In this document: positions 8,284 through 15,893 of the stretch, in pieces
Layout of the letters: each line of letters starts with the position of its first letter
Numbering within the stretch: the first letter of the stretch is position 1
NCBI GenBank assembly: GCA_965215715.1
Contig: OZ244129.1
Coordinates: forward strand, 310,001 to 374,000
From: HXMU1428-3 sp965215715
GTDB lineage: Bacteria > Pseudomonadota > Alphaproteobacteria > Rhizobiales > HXMU1428-3
Direction: 5' to 3'
Length of the DNA: 64,000 bases
The notes under the pieces: model-generated
What the model was told of the DNA's origin: nothing
Databases searched by the model: none
What the model saw: only the letters and a program-made list of their open reading frames with translations
Made by a program: the position numbers and the translations under genes

Positions 8284-8931
8284 TTTCCCTCTTTTTTTGA
8301 TAATGCTCATTGTTCTGCTCTCAAGGCTTTTAGGATGGAGTGGTTAGCGATCATCGCTTCGCGCTGCTTTTTAGTTTTATAAAAATTATTGGCAAATTTT
8401 TGTGCGGTGGATAAATAGCAGAGCGGCAAAAAGGGGAGCTGGTGTCATGGATGCGTTTTTGAGTGTAATTTCAGTTGTTAACAGCAATTGGATTAGATTC
8501 GGTATTAGTGATGAATGATTGGTTTGTTTTGAACATTTTTCTAGAATAAATGGTTGTTAACCGTTTGTTTACCAAGCTTTGTCTTTCGATCTTTGGTTTG
8601 TTATACTTTCATTAATTATGATAGCTTAATTTATATGGTGATAAGCTTGTGGAATACACTTTAGGATCTATCCTTGTTTGATATCTGTAAGTTTTAGTCT
8701 TAATCGCGCCATGATTTATCGTGATTATGATGTCTTGAACACAATTTTTCTAAGTGAGACTTTATCCAAGCGAGATGTTGTTGGGCTTAGAGGTTTTGTG
8801 AAGTACAAATTTGGGGCTGTGATTGATTGCATTTGTTTAGCTAATCGCCCTGGGTTTGAGTTAATATTTGTGGGCTGGTGTCGGGTCTCATTTTAGTAAA
8901 TGGTTTCGGCATAATAGAGGATAAGTGTTAG
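8284..8931 (+). other. Gene-poor 648-bp gap upstream of the bactofilins
   Basis: I see no convincing gene here. A 72-codon frame starting with TTG at 8678 lacks a clear ribosome binding site and family resemblance. The stretch contains TTAA-N7-TTTACC at 8557-8571, one base from the CtrA consensus. A promoter for the first bactofilin should lie in the last 300 bp. No tRNA or recognised RNA motif is visible. Confidence 0.4.
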
Positions 8932-9432
8932 ATGTTTACGCGTAATTCAGATTCAATTAATTCCAAATCATCATTAGATCAAACTTCCACTGAAGAAACT
9001 TCTGAGCCTGTTGACGCTGCGCCTAAGTCGAAGGGCGGGGCGCGTGAAACTGTGATTAGTAATGACCTTACCATTCATGGCAATGTTGCTTCTGAAGGGA
9101 TTGTGCGTTTAGAGGGGACGATTATTGGTGATATGAATTGTTCATCTTTGGTTGTCGAAAATGATGGGGCCATTGCTGGTAATATTTCTGCTGATGAAGT
9201 GAAAGTGCATGGCCGGGTAGAGGGCACTGTGCATGGTAAGAATGTGATGTTGCATTCTTCTGCTTTTGTTGAAGGCGATATTTATCATCAGGGCATTGGT
9301 ATTGAGATGGGCACTCAATATGATGGCCGGATTAAATGGGTTAAAGATGCAGAAGAAGGTCAGCGGCTTTCTAGCCAAAAAGGTGCTCCTATTGGTAATG
9401 ACAATGCACCTCATGCGGAAGCAGCTGAATAA
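8932..9432 (+). CDS. Bactofilin, first copy
   Basis: A 166-residue bactofilin, a self-polymerising cytoskeletal protein that forms nucleotide-free beta-helix filaments at the membrane and positions wall-synthesis or morphogenesis enzymes. The central right-handed beta-helix (about 40-135) shows regularly spaced short strands with Gly turns: IHGNVASEGIVRLEGTIIGD, VKVHGRVEGTVHGK, SAFVEGDIYHQGIGIEMGTQ. Both ends are disordered and polar, and there is no signal peptide. It is followed by a terminator and a second bactofilin with which it shares most of its C-terminal half. Confidence 0.9.
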   Translation: MFTRNSDSINSKSSLDQTSTEETSEPVDAAPKSKGGARETVISNDLTIHGNVASEGIVRLEGTIIGDMNCSSLVVENDGAIAGNISADEVKVHGRVEGTVHGKNVMLHSSAFVEGDIYHQGIGIEMGTQYDGRIKWVKDAEEGQRLSSQKGAPIGNDNAPHAEAAE

Positions 9433-9463
9433 AATTATCGTCATTACAGTATTTTTAGTTTGT

Positions 9464-9493
9464 AAGGCAGTCTCTTTTGAGGCTGCCTTTTTT
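9464..9493 (+). terminator. Rho-independent terminator after first bactofilin
   Basis: AAGGCAG and CTGCCTT arms around a short loop, followed by a run of T at 9486-9493. It lies 32 bp past the stop and separates the two bactofilin transcripts. Confidence 0.8.
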
Positions 9494-9641
9494 ACGAAGT
9501 AAGGTTAATTTTCGTTTCTAGAAAACGTGCTGGTATCAATTGTTTTTTAGGTGATAGTGTCGCTGGATATTTTCAGTTTTAAATTATGTTTTCCAGTTGT
9601 ATGGCTTTGTCGCTTGCAAAGAAATTTTAGGATTAATTTTT

Positions 9642-10193
9642 ATGTTTTCTAGTCAACAAAATAAAAAAATATCAAACGATTATGCTCAAAACCTTTCCCC
9701 TCTCACGAAACAAAATCAGGCTCCTGTTGCCCAGTTGAGACGTAAAGATGCGATTATTGCTAAAGATGCGGTAATTGCAAATGTAACAAATCATAAAAAT
9801 GCTGATGAAACAGTTATTGGCCATGATCTTACAATTGAAGGGCATGTAACGTCTAAAGGGACTGTTCGGTTAGAGGGAACTGTTATTGGGGATATGAAAT
9901 GTGCCTCATTAATTGTTGAACAGGGGGGTACCATCAAGGGTAATATTGAAGCACATGAGGTGAAAGTGCATGGACGGGTTGAAGGTACCATGTATGGCAC
10001 GAATGTGATGTTGCATTCTTCAGCTTTTGTTGAAGGTGATATTTATCATCAAGGCATTGGTATTGAGATGGGTACTCAATATGATGGCCGAATTAAATGG
10101 GTTAAAGATGCAGAAGAAGGTCAGCGGCTTTCCACTCAAGAGGGTACGCCTATTGGTAATGATAATGCTACATATGTGCAGGCAGCTGAATAA
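9642..10193 (+). CDS. Bactofilin, second copy
   Basis: A 183-residue bactofilin paralogue. I choose ATG 9642 (AGGAT about 9 nt upstream) rather than an in-frame TTG at 9597, because the upstream 15 codons have no counterpart in the first copy. The beta-helix (about 60-150) has VIGHDLTIEGHVTSKGTVRL and VKVHGRVEGTMYG, and from HSSAFVEGDI to RIKWVKDAEEGQRLS it is almost identical to the first bactofilin. The N-terminal tail is longer and basic. Tandem bactofilins often co-assemble, so the two may form mixed filaments; that is inference. Confidence 0.9.
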   Translation: MFSSQQNKKISNDYAQNLSPLTKQNQAPVAQLRRKDAIIAKDAVIANVTNHKNADETVIGHDLTIEGHVTSKGTVRLEGTVIGDMKCASLIVEQGGTIKGNIEAHEVKVHGRVEGTMYGTNVMLHSSAFVEGDIYHQGIGIEMGTQYDGRIKWVKDAEEGQRLSTQEGTPIGNDNATYVQAAE

Positions 10194-10243
10194 ATTTTCA
10201 GTTGGTTTCTCATATAACCTCATAGTGCAATTAAATTGATATA

Positions 10244-10285
10244 CAAATTAAAACGGGCAGTGAAACAACTGCCCGTTTTAATTTG
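10244..10285. terminator. Bidirectional terminator between second bactofilin and flaF
   Basis: A perfect 17-bp inverted repeat (10244-10260 and 10269-10285) with an 8-nt loop; the core is AAAACGGGCAG/CTGCCCGTTTT with A/T tails on both sides. It lies between convergent genes and can serve both. Confidence 0.85.
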
Positions 10286-10315
10286 TGAAATTGTATTTTT
10301 TTAAAGGGGCTGTTT

Positions 10316-10699
10316 TTATCCAGCTTGGCTGGCATTTAAGCCGGCTGCCAATTCACGATTTATGTTAATCAGTACGTTGAGTTTTTCTGGTGCTGGATAG
10401 GCTTGGACTGAAATTGTGTGTCTTAGAACAAAGGCCCCGAGTGATGCGACATTGTTTTTAATTTCAATTGGCAAGGGATTTTCTTGTCCTGAAATAGAGC
10501 CTAAAAGCACGCTCCATAAACGGCGGTTGTAATAAAGGGCTGTTAAAAATTCATTGTTTTCTTTGCTCCAATTTTCTTGCCAATTGTCGGCAATATATTG
10601 AAGTTGCGAGGCTGCTTTTAATAAAAGGGCTGCTTCCAGTTCGCGCGGTGACTGGGTGATTTTGGCATTTTGCTCATACGCATTTAAGGCTTTATGCAT
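10316..10699 (-). CDS. flaF: Flagellar biosynthesis regulator FlaF
   Basis: A 127-residue FlaF. The helical fold is recognised by the family patterns MHKALNAYEQNAKITQSPRE, NRRLWSVLLGSI and IKNNVASLGAFVLRHT. In alphaproteobacteria FlaF promotes flagellin synthesis or secretion and works against FlbT at the flagellin mRNA. The gene overlaps the end of flbT by 8 bp on the same strand, so translation is coupled. The pair lies just downstream, in genome order, of three flagellin genes. Confidence 0.93.
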   Translation of the reverse strand: MHKALNAYEQNAKITQSPRELEAALLLKAASQLQYIADNWQENWSKENNEFLTALYYNRRLWSVLLGSISGQENPLPIEIKNNVASLGAFVLRHTISVQAYPAPEKLNVLININRELAAGLNASQAG

Positions 10700-11075
10700 T
10701 TGAAACTAATTCCTCTTCATAACGGATTAACTTCTGGGCTTCTTTTAATGCCTTGTAATAATTATCTCCCAAAATTTCTTGGTTGATTGCATCAAAATAG
10801 GACGCAGTACTGGGTGCCGCAGATTGGATTTCTGATACTTGCTCAAAATAACTTGTGTGATGTTCGCGCGGGTCTTTTGACAAATACATCAATTGCAAAA
10901 TGACATAGAGCTTTTTGCAAGGTGTATTGGCTTCGTTGGGGCGGATAATGTCTTTTTCTCGTAATATTGGTGTATTGCCTTCGATATAAAGCCTGGTGCG
11001 GCTTTCATCATTGGTAATGACTGCGTCGCCAATAATAATCCGTTCTTTTGGTTTTAGCTCTACTTTGAGTGCCAT
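10692..11075 (-). CDS. flbT: Flagellar biosynthesis repressor FlbT
   Basis: A 127-residue FlbT, the post-transcriptional repressor that binds the 5' leader of flagellin mRNA and links flagellin production to hook-basal body completion. It shows the characteristic start ALKVELKPKERIIIGDAVIT, LREKDIIRPNEANTPCKKLY and YYKALKEAQKLIRYEEEL. It begins at ATG 11075, overlaps flaF, and has a matching candidate target in the conserved leaders of the nearby flagellins. Confidence 0.94.
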   Translation of the reverse strand: MALKVELKPKERIIIGDAVITNDESRTRLYIEGNTPILREKDIIRPNEANTPCKKLYVILQLMYLSKDPREHHTSYFEQVSEIQSAAPSTASYFDAINQEILGDNYYKALKEAQKLIRYEEELVSNA

Positions 11076-11536
11076 TTTGTGTCCCCAAGTTGCCGTTTAG
11101 GCCGTGCGAATACCCAGTATACTACGGTCAAGTTTAACAAATCCCTTATGGTACCGTTATAACTGAAAAGGTTATTATTTTTTTAACATTTGGACTTTAA
11201 TTTTTTAATAAGGGGATGACGGATTAATCCAAACGTGGCTCATATTCAAGGGGGTGGGCCCCACTGCATCGCTATGCAACAGATTAATTAAAGAACCCAC
11301 CATCTATCAAGTCTTGAAGGTGATGGCAAAATAAACTTTCCCGGCTCTGAATACTCCAAAACTAATCGTAACCCTTATTATCAAAATTGGGGAAAACAAC
11401 TAGGTGCTTTCATAATACTACCTAAGTCAAAGATTTAGGACTTAGGTAACAATCAGTACAAAGATGGTCTGACGTCGGATTAAGATCGCATCTGCCTCGT
11501 AACAAGATTAACAATCAACCAGTTGAGGGTAAACGC
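11076..11536. promoter_or_regulatory. Divergent promoter region flbT / PAS-MCP-like gene
   Basis: This 461-bp gap separates divergent genes. It contains a perfect dyad, ACCTAAGTC (11420-11428) and GACTTAGGT (11439-11447), about 90 bp before the rightward gene. Its form is like an operator or short RNA hairpin. An AT-rich stretch at 11160-11210 probably contains the flbT promoter. No ORF is supported. Confidence 0.4.
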
Positions 11537-12358
11537 ATGCAAGTTTCAGCCCGGAATATAATAGACAATCAGAATGATTGGGGGGATTTTGTTAACACGA
11601 ATCTTTTTTGTTTTGCCCGTTTATCAAGTGATTATAAAATTCTGGAATTCAATCAAACAGCCATAGATTTTTTAAATGAAGTTAAAACTGTTCATGGTGG
11701 GCAGAGCCCCGAAGATTTTCTCGGCAAACCTGTTACAGAGTTTTACAAGGAAGAGTTGGCTGAAAAAGTCATGAATTTATTGCAATCGGGTCAACTTCCC
11801 TTTGAGTTGCATATCTCTGCCGGTGAAACGCAAGTGGTTGCAAAAACATATTTTTACAGCAAGTCAGTGACGGGTGAGGAAACGCCCTGCCTGATGTGGC
11901 GTTCTGTGAACAAGGATGTGGAGCGGGAAAAGAAAGAGAAGGAAAAAACGGATAGTCTGGTTCAAGTGATCACATCAGTACAAGAGACTGTCGTTGAAAT
12001 TGAGAAGCAAATTGAGGTTTTGAAACAAACTTTTGTCGAGGCTGGTGAAAACTTGACGCAGTTTGACAAGATCTGCTCAGAAACACGGATTTTGTCGATT
12101 AATGCTGCCATTGAAGCGGCGCGCATCAGCGATCAGGTCGATACAGGTGTGACTGTTATCTCCAACAATATGCAGGATATCTCAACAAACATTATCGACT
12201 CGGTTGCGGGTATTAGGGACTGCATAAACACCCTTCATCAGCCAAGTGGAGAAGTTATTTCCTGTTGTCAGGAACTTTCGAAAATTTGTAATTCGGTTGA
12301 TATGGGTAGTTTCGACAGTGTTGAGACTGCAAGAATTAAAATTGTCGATTTACGCTAA
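11537..12358 (+). CDS. Soluble PAS protein with reduced MCP-like signalling helix
   Basis: A 273-residue protein without membrane segments. Residues about 15-130 form a PAS-like domain (FARLSSDYKILEFNQTAIDF ... FLGKPVTEFY). A charged helix follows (EREKKEKEKTDS), then a coiled-coil segment with ETRILSINAAIEAARI, clearly related to the hairpin tip of methyl-accepting chemotaxis proteins (N.LALNAAIEAARAGE). The following MCP consensus GFAVVADEVR is not kept (GVTVISNNMQDIS) and the cytoplasmic helices are much shorter than normal. It may bind CheW/CheA weakly or act as a decoy. Its position between flbT and the flagellins fits a motility role. A terminator follows. Confidence 0.7.
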   Translation: MQVSARNIIDNQNDWGDFVNTNLFCFARLSSDYKILEFNQTAIDFLNEVKTVHGGQSPEDFLGKPVTEFYKEELAEKVMNLLQSGQLPFELHISAGETQVVAKTYFYSKSVTGEETPCLMWRSVNKDVEREKKEKEKTDSLVQVITSVQETVVEIEKQIEVLKQTFVEAGENLTQFDKICSETRILSINAAIEAARISDQVDTGVTVISNNMQDISTNIIDSVAGIRDCINTLHQPSGEVISCCQELSKICNSVDMGSFDSVETARIKIVDLR

Positions 12359-12408
12359 TCGACCAACTTCAATAACAAATTAATTAAGCAGATTCTGGGT
12401 TTGAAAAA

Positions 12409-12439
12409 ATAAAACGGGGCTCTTCTGGCCCCGTTTTAT
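12409..12439. terminator. Bidirectional terminator, PAS-MCP-like gene / first flagellin
   Basis: ATAAAACGGGGC and GCCCCGTTTTAT arms with an 8-nt loop between convergent genes. A/T tails on both sides suit either direction. Confidence 0.85.
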
Positions 12440-12489
12440 ATGTTTTGTGACTTTGCTTATAAAGCTTTGTGACAGTTCTAATCTGGTGA

Positions 12490-13920
12490 TTAGAATAGTT
12501 GTAATACGTTTTGGTCTGCTTGCGAGGCCAAAGATAGTGCTGTTGAAGACAATTGCTGGCGTGTTTGCAAGGCTAGCAAGTTGGCGCCTTCTTCGTTTGT
12601 ATCGGCCAATGTTAGGTTGGCGGCACCTGTTTCAAGCACATTGATAAGGTTCTTTGTGAAGTCTTGGCGGGTTTCCACCACTGACAAGTTAGAACCAAAT
12701 TTAGAGGCTTGCGCCCGCAATGTATCAGTTGCTGACTTTAGATCTGATAATGCTGCGTTAATGTCGGTATCTTTTTGGAAGGTGTTCACCGCTGTGGATA
12801 TACCCAGACCTGTAGCATTGAAGTTAACGCCAGTAACTGCCAAGCTCGATGTGGCATCTTCATTGAAGGTCACAGTTAGGCTGTCACCATCGAGAAGATT
12901 AATACCATTAAAGCTGGCGTCATCTGATAGTTGGTTGATTTGTGAACGTAACTCATTGAATTGAGCGGAAAAAGCTGTGCGGTCTTCATTTTCTGCTGCT
13001 GTGGCCAATGTTGTTGATAGCCCTAGGTCAGTTGCGTGTGTACCTGTACCATCGGTGATTTTCAATGTGTCACCATTGGTCGCTTCAATCTCTATATAAC
13101 CATCGTTTGTTAAAGAGGCAGACACGTTGCTGATGGCGTTCAATTGAGCCAAGATGCGCTCTGAGTTACCATCATTTTCAATGGTTGTGGCTGCCACGCC
13201 GCCAACTGAGACTGTGAAATCATCGCCCAAGGCGCCAAGCCCGCCGGCAAGACCGGTTGTGCCAACTGTAAGGCCAAGAGCGGCAGCTGGAGTGTTTGTG
13301 CCTTCAGCAATGGTAATGGCTTTGCCATCAGCTGCTGTTAGTGACAAGAAGCCGTCTGATGTGACAGAGGCTGTTAAGTCTGTTACGGCGTTTAGTTTGG
13401 CTAGAAGCTCTGTTGTGCCGTCGCCATCTGCGATGGTGATGGTTACAGCTGAGGCTGAGCCAACAGCGACTGTGAACGCGTCTGCGTCAGCAATGCCGGC
13501 AACGTTGGCGCCAATGTCTGTTTCGCCTGAAATGTCTAGGTTGCCAGTGACAACGGCGTCTGAGGCTGGCGAGGCAATGCTTGCAGACCCTGTAATTCTT
13601 GCTGAGTTACCGGCTGATTGTAAGGCTTGGCGGGCAGTGGCTTCAGCGCTTTCCACCAATTTGGTGATGGCTGAAATGCCTTCATCAGCGGCTTTAATGG
13701 TTTGGACGGCATTACTGACAAAATCTTGTAAACGAGACAAGTCGTTTGCGCGGCTGTTTAAGCTTGAAGCTGTGAAAAAGGCTGTTGGATCATCCAACGC
13801 GCTGTTTACTTTTAAGCCGGTGGCTAGTTTTTCTTGCGTTTTGCCGAGCAGGTCGGCGGTGTTTTGAAGTGCGAGCAAGTTTGATCGCACCGCACTTGAT
13901 AGCGTGATATCTGATGCCAT
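12490..13920 (-). CDS. Flagellin with two flagellin-IN type inserts (copy A)
   Basis: A 476-residue flagellin. Conserved D0/D1 helices lie at the N terminus (SSAVRSNLLALQNTADLLG, residues 7-110) and C terminus (about 325-476, ending QADQNVLQLF). The surface-exposed middle has two tandem beta modules of the flagellin-IN type (DAFTVAVG...TITIADGDGTTELLAKLNAV, and DDFTVSVGG...TIENDGNSERILAQLNAI). These are unusual in rhizobial flagellins and enlarge the outer domain. It starts at ATG 13920. An exact CtrA box lies at 14005-14019 on the promoter side. Its leader (CCTAGAAATAAGG) is a diverged form of the leader shared by copies B and C. Confidence 0.95.
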   Translation of the reverse strand: MASDITLSSAVRSNLLALQNTADLLGKTQEKLATGLKVNSALDDPTAFFTASSLNSRANDLSRLQDFVSNAVQTIKAADEGISAITKLVESAEATARQALQSAGNSARITGSASIASPASDAVVTGNLDISGETDIGANVAGIADADAFTVAVGSASAVTITIADGDGTTELLAKLNAVTDLTASVTSDGFLSLTAADGKAITIAEGTNTPAAALGLTVGTTGLAGGLGALGDDFTVSVGGVAATTIENDGNSERILAQLNAISNVSASLTNDGYIEIEATNGDTLKITDGTGTHATDLGLSTTLATAAENEDRTAFSAQFNELRSQINQLSDDASFNGINLLDGDSLTVTFNEDATSSLAVTGVNFNATGLGISTAVNTFQKDTDINAALSDLKSATDTLRAQASKFGSNLSVVETRQDFTKNLINVLETGAANLTLADTNEEGANLLALQTRQQLSSTALSLASQADQNVLQLF

Positions 13921-14004
13921 TAACTTTCAACCTTATTTCTAGGTATTAAATTTATAAACGCACGCTTTTACTGATGAATAGGCAAAAACGGTAAGCTTAT
14001 TCGG

Positions 14005-14019
14005 TTAATCGGATCTTAA
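14005..14019 (-). promoter_or_regulatory. CtrA box upstream of flagellin A
   Basis: On the minus strand the sequence reads TTAA-GATCCGA-TTAACC, an exact match to the CtrA consensus TTAA-N7-TTAAC, 85-100 bp before the flagellin A start. CtrA activates flagellar and cell-cycle genes in alphaproteobacteria. The match is visible directly; binding is inferred. Confidence 0.6.
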
Positions 14020-14055
14020 TATTTTTCTTATTGGGCTCAGAAAATGTCATAAAAA

Positions 14056-14086
14056 ATAAAAAACGGGGCCCTTTTGAGCCCCGTTT
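14056..14086 (-). terminator. Rho-independent terminator downstream of flagellin B
   Basis: Read leftward: AAACGGGGC, a short loop, GCCCCGTTT, then a long T/A run. It lies about 120 bp after the flagellin B stop and before the flagellin A promoter, so each flagellin has its own transcript. Confidence 0.8.
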
Positions 14087-14140
14087 GATGTTTAATTGCC
14101 TTAAAAAAGGTATTCTTTTTTTAAACGTTTCATTTTTTTG

Positions 14141-14206
14141 CGCTTTAGAATGCCCACCAGCATCCGCGCTATCCCAAAAATGATATCCCCTTTTGGGTGA
14201 AGCGTT
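14141..14206 (+). repeat. Short dispersed repeat, A+B form
   Basis: Two adjoining motifs recur in the window. Motif A (CGCTTTAGAATGCCCACCAG..., 14141-14170) is followed by motif B, a hairpin with CCCAAAA and TTTTGGG arms and a GTGAAGCG tail. This copy abuts the stop codon of flagellin B. Confidence 0.7.
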
Positions 14207-15637
14207 TTAGAACAGACGCAATACGTTTTGGTCTGCTTGCGAGGCCAAAGATAGTGCTGTTGAAGACAATTGCTGGCGTGTTTGTAGAGCTAGCAAGTTG
14301 GCGCCTTCTTCGTTTGTGTCGGCCAATGTTAGGTTGGCAGCACCTGTTTCAAGCACGTTGATAAGGTTCTTTGTGAAGTCTTGGCGGGTTTCCACCACTG
14401 ACAAGTTAGAACCAAATTTAGAGGCTTGCGCCCGCAATGTATCAGTTGCTGACTTAAGGTCTGTCAAAGCGGCGTTAATGTCGCTGTCTTTTTGGAAGGT
14501 GTTTTGTGCTGAGGAAATCCCCAGACCTGTAGAATTGAAGTTAACACCAGAGACTGCCAAGCTAGATGTGGCGTCTTCATTGAAGGTTACAGTTAGGCTG
14601 TCACCATCTAGAAGGTTAATACCGTTGTAACTTGCGTCATTTGCCAATTGGTTGATTTGTGAGCGTAACTCATTGAACTGTGTGGCAAACGCTGTGCGGT
14701 CTGTGTTTTCAGTCGCTGTGGTCAATGTTGTTGAAAGACCAAGGTCAGCAGCTTGTGTGCCTGTGCCGTCGGTGATTTTCAATGTGTCACCATTGGTCGC
14801 TTCAATTTCCAAATAACCATCGTCTGTCAAAGAAGCGGACACGTTGCTGATGGCGTTCAATTGAGCCAAGATGCGCTCTGAGTTACCATCATTTTCAATG
14901 GTTGTGGCTGTTGCACCGCCAACTGAGACTGTGAAGTCATCGCCCAAGGCGCCAACACCGCCGGCAAGACCAGTTGTGCCAACTGTAAGGCCAAGAGCGG
15001 CAGCTGGTGTGTTTGTGCCTTCAGCAATGGTAATGGCTTTACCATCAGCTGCTGTTAGAGACAAGAAGCCGTCTGATGTGACAGAGGCTGTTAAGTCTGT
15101 TACGGCGTTTAGTTTGGCTAGAAGCTCTGTTGTGCCGTCGCCATCTGCGATGGTGATGGTTGTGGCAGAGGCTGAGCCAACAGCCACTGTGAACGCGTCT
15201 GCGTCAGCAATGCCGGCAACGTTGGCGCCAATGTCTGTTTCGCCTGAAATGTCTAGGTTGCCAGTGACAACGGCGTCTGTTGATGGAGACGCGATGCTTA
15301 CTGAACCTGTTACTTTTGCAGTGCTACCTGCTGATTGTAGGGCTTGGCGAGCTGTGGCTTCTGAGCTTTCCACCAATTTGGTGATGGCTGAAATGCCTTC
15401 GTCAGCTGCTTTAATGGTTTGCACAGCGTTACCAACAAAATCTTGTAAACGTGATAAGTCGTTTGCGCGGCTGTTCAAGCTTGAGGCTGTGAAAAACGCT
15501 GTTGGATCATCCAATGCGCTGTTTACTTTAAGGCCTGTTGCTAGTTTTTCTTGAGTTTTGCCGAGAAGGTCGGCTGTGTTTTGAAGTGCAAGTAGGTTTG
15601 AACGCACTGCACTTGACAGAGTAATCTCTCCTGCCAT
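14207..15637 (-). CDS. Flagellin with two flagellin-IN type inserts (copy B)
   Basis: A 476-residue flagellin, the same length as copy A and nearly identical over the D0/D1 helices and most of the two inserted beta modules. Differences cluster at residues about 105-120 (SAGSTAKVTGSVSIASPSTD) and 300-345. It ends QADQNVLRLF. It starts at ATG 15637 behind the conserved leader with CCTAGGAAAGGATTT, and a terminator follows at 14056-14086. Flagellins are exported through the type III apparatus and polymerise as the filament; several alphaproteobacterial filaments are heteropolymers, so A, B and C may mix. Confidence 0.95.
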   Translation of the reverse strand: MAGEITLSSAVRSNLLALQNTADLLGKTQEKLATGLKVNSALDDPTAFFTASSLNSRANDLSRLQDFVGNAVQTIKAADEGISAITKLVESSEATARQALQSAGSTAKVTGSVSIASPSTDAVVTGNLDISGETDIGANVAGIADADAFTVAVGSASATTITIADGDGTTELLAKLNAVTDLTASVTSDGFLSLTAADGKAITIAEGTNTPAAALGLTVGTTGLAGGVGALGDDFTVSVGGATATTIENDGNSERILAQLNAISNVSASLTDDGYLEIEATNGDTLKITDGTGTQAADLGLSTTLTTATENTDRTAFATQFNELRSQINQLANDASYNGINLLDGDSLTVTFNEDATSSLAVSGVNFNSTGLGISSAQNTFQKDSDINAALTDLKSATDTLRAQASKFGSNLSVVETRQDFTKNLINVLETGAANLTLADTNEEGANLLALQTRQQLSSTALSLASQADQNVLRLF

Positions 15638-15660
15638 GGTACTAAATCCTTTCCTAGGAA
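15638..15660 (-). promoter_or_regulatory. Conserved flagellin 5' leader (copy B)
   Basis: Immediately before the start, the minus strand reads TCCTAGGAAAGGATTT then AGTACC. The same block precedes copy C, with CCTAGG palindrome and AAAGGA Shine-Dalgarno. Conservation beyond a plain ribosome binding site makes it a candidate target for FlbT, which is known to act on flagellin leaders. Confidence 0.5.
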
Positions 15661-15832
15661 GTTATTAAAACGCATGCTCGTTCTGAGCAATATGAGGGCA
15701 GCTTAGGGGAGAAGAGTTAAGGTGGTGTAAATTTTTATTTTTATTTTAAGCTAATTTTATGTTTGTTTTTAAGGATTTGTTAGGCTTTGGCCGTATCCTG
15801 ACGGATGATTTTTGTGAGGTTTGGTTTAATAA

Positions 15833-15870
15833 TAAAACAGGGCCCTCATTATAATAAGGGCCCTGTTTGT
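15833..15870 (-). terminator. Rho-independent terminator downstream of flagellin C
   Basis: Perfect 12-bp arms, AAACAGGGCCCT (15835-15846) and AGGGCCCTGTTT (15857-15868), with a 10-nt loop. On the leftward transcript it ends in TTTTATTATT. Confidence 0.85.
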
Positions 15871-15893
15871 GTGGTTTGTTTGGGTGCTTTTTT

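Noticed and set aside
8678..8896. 72-codon rightward frame from TTG 8678
   Set aside because: Rare start codon, no good ribosome binding site, no family resemblance, and Cys/Phe-rich composition typical of translated non-coding DNA.
13154..15554. Long frames antisense to the flagellins (237 and 227 codons)
   Set aside because: They exist because the flagellin sequence lacks stops in the reverse frame; composition (Ser/Val/Ala-rich without hydrophobic core) and recurrence in both flagellin copies mark them as shadows.
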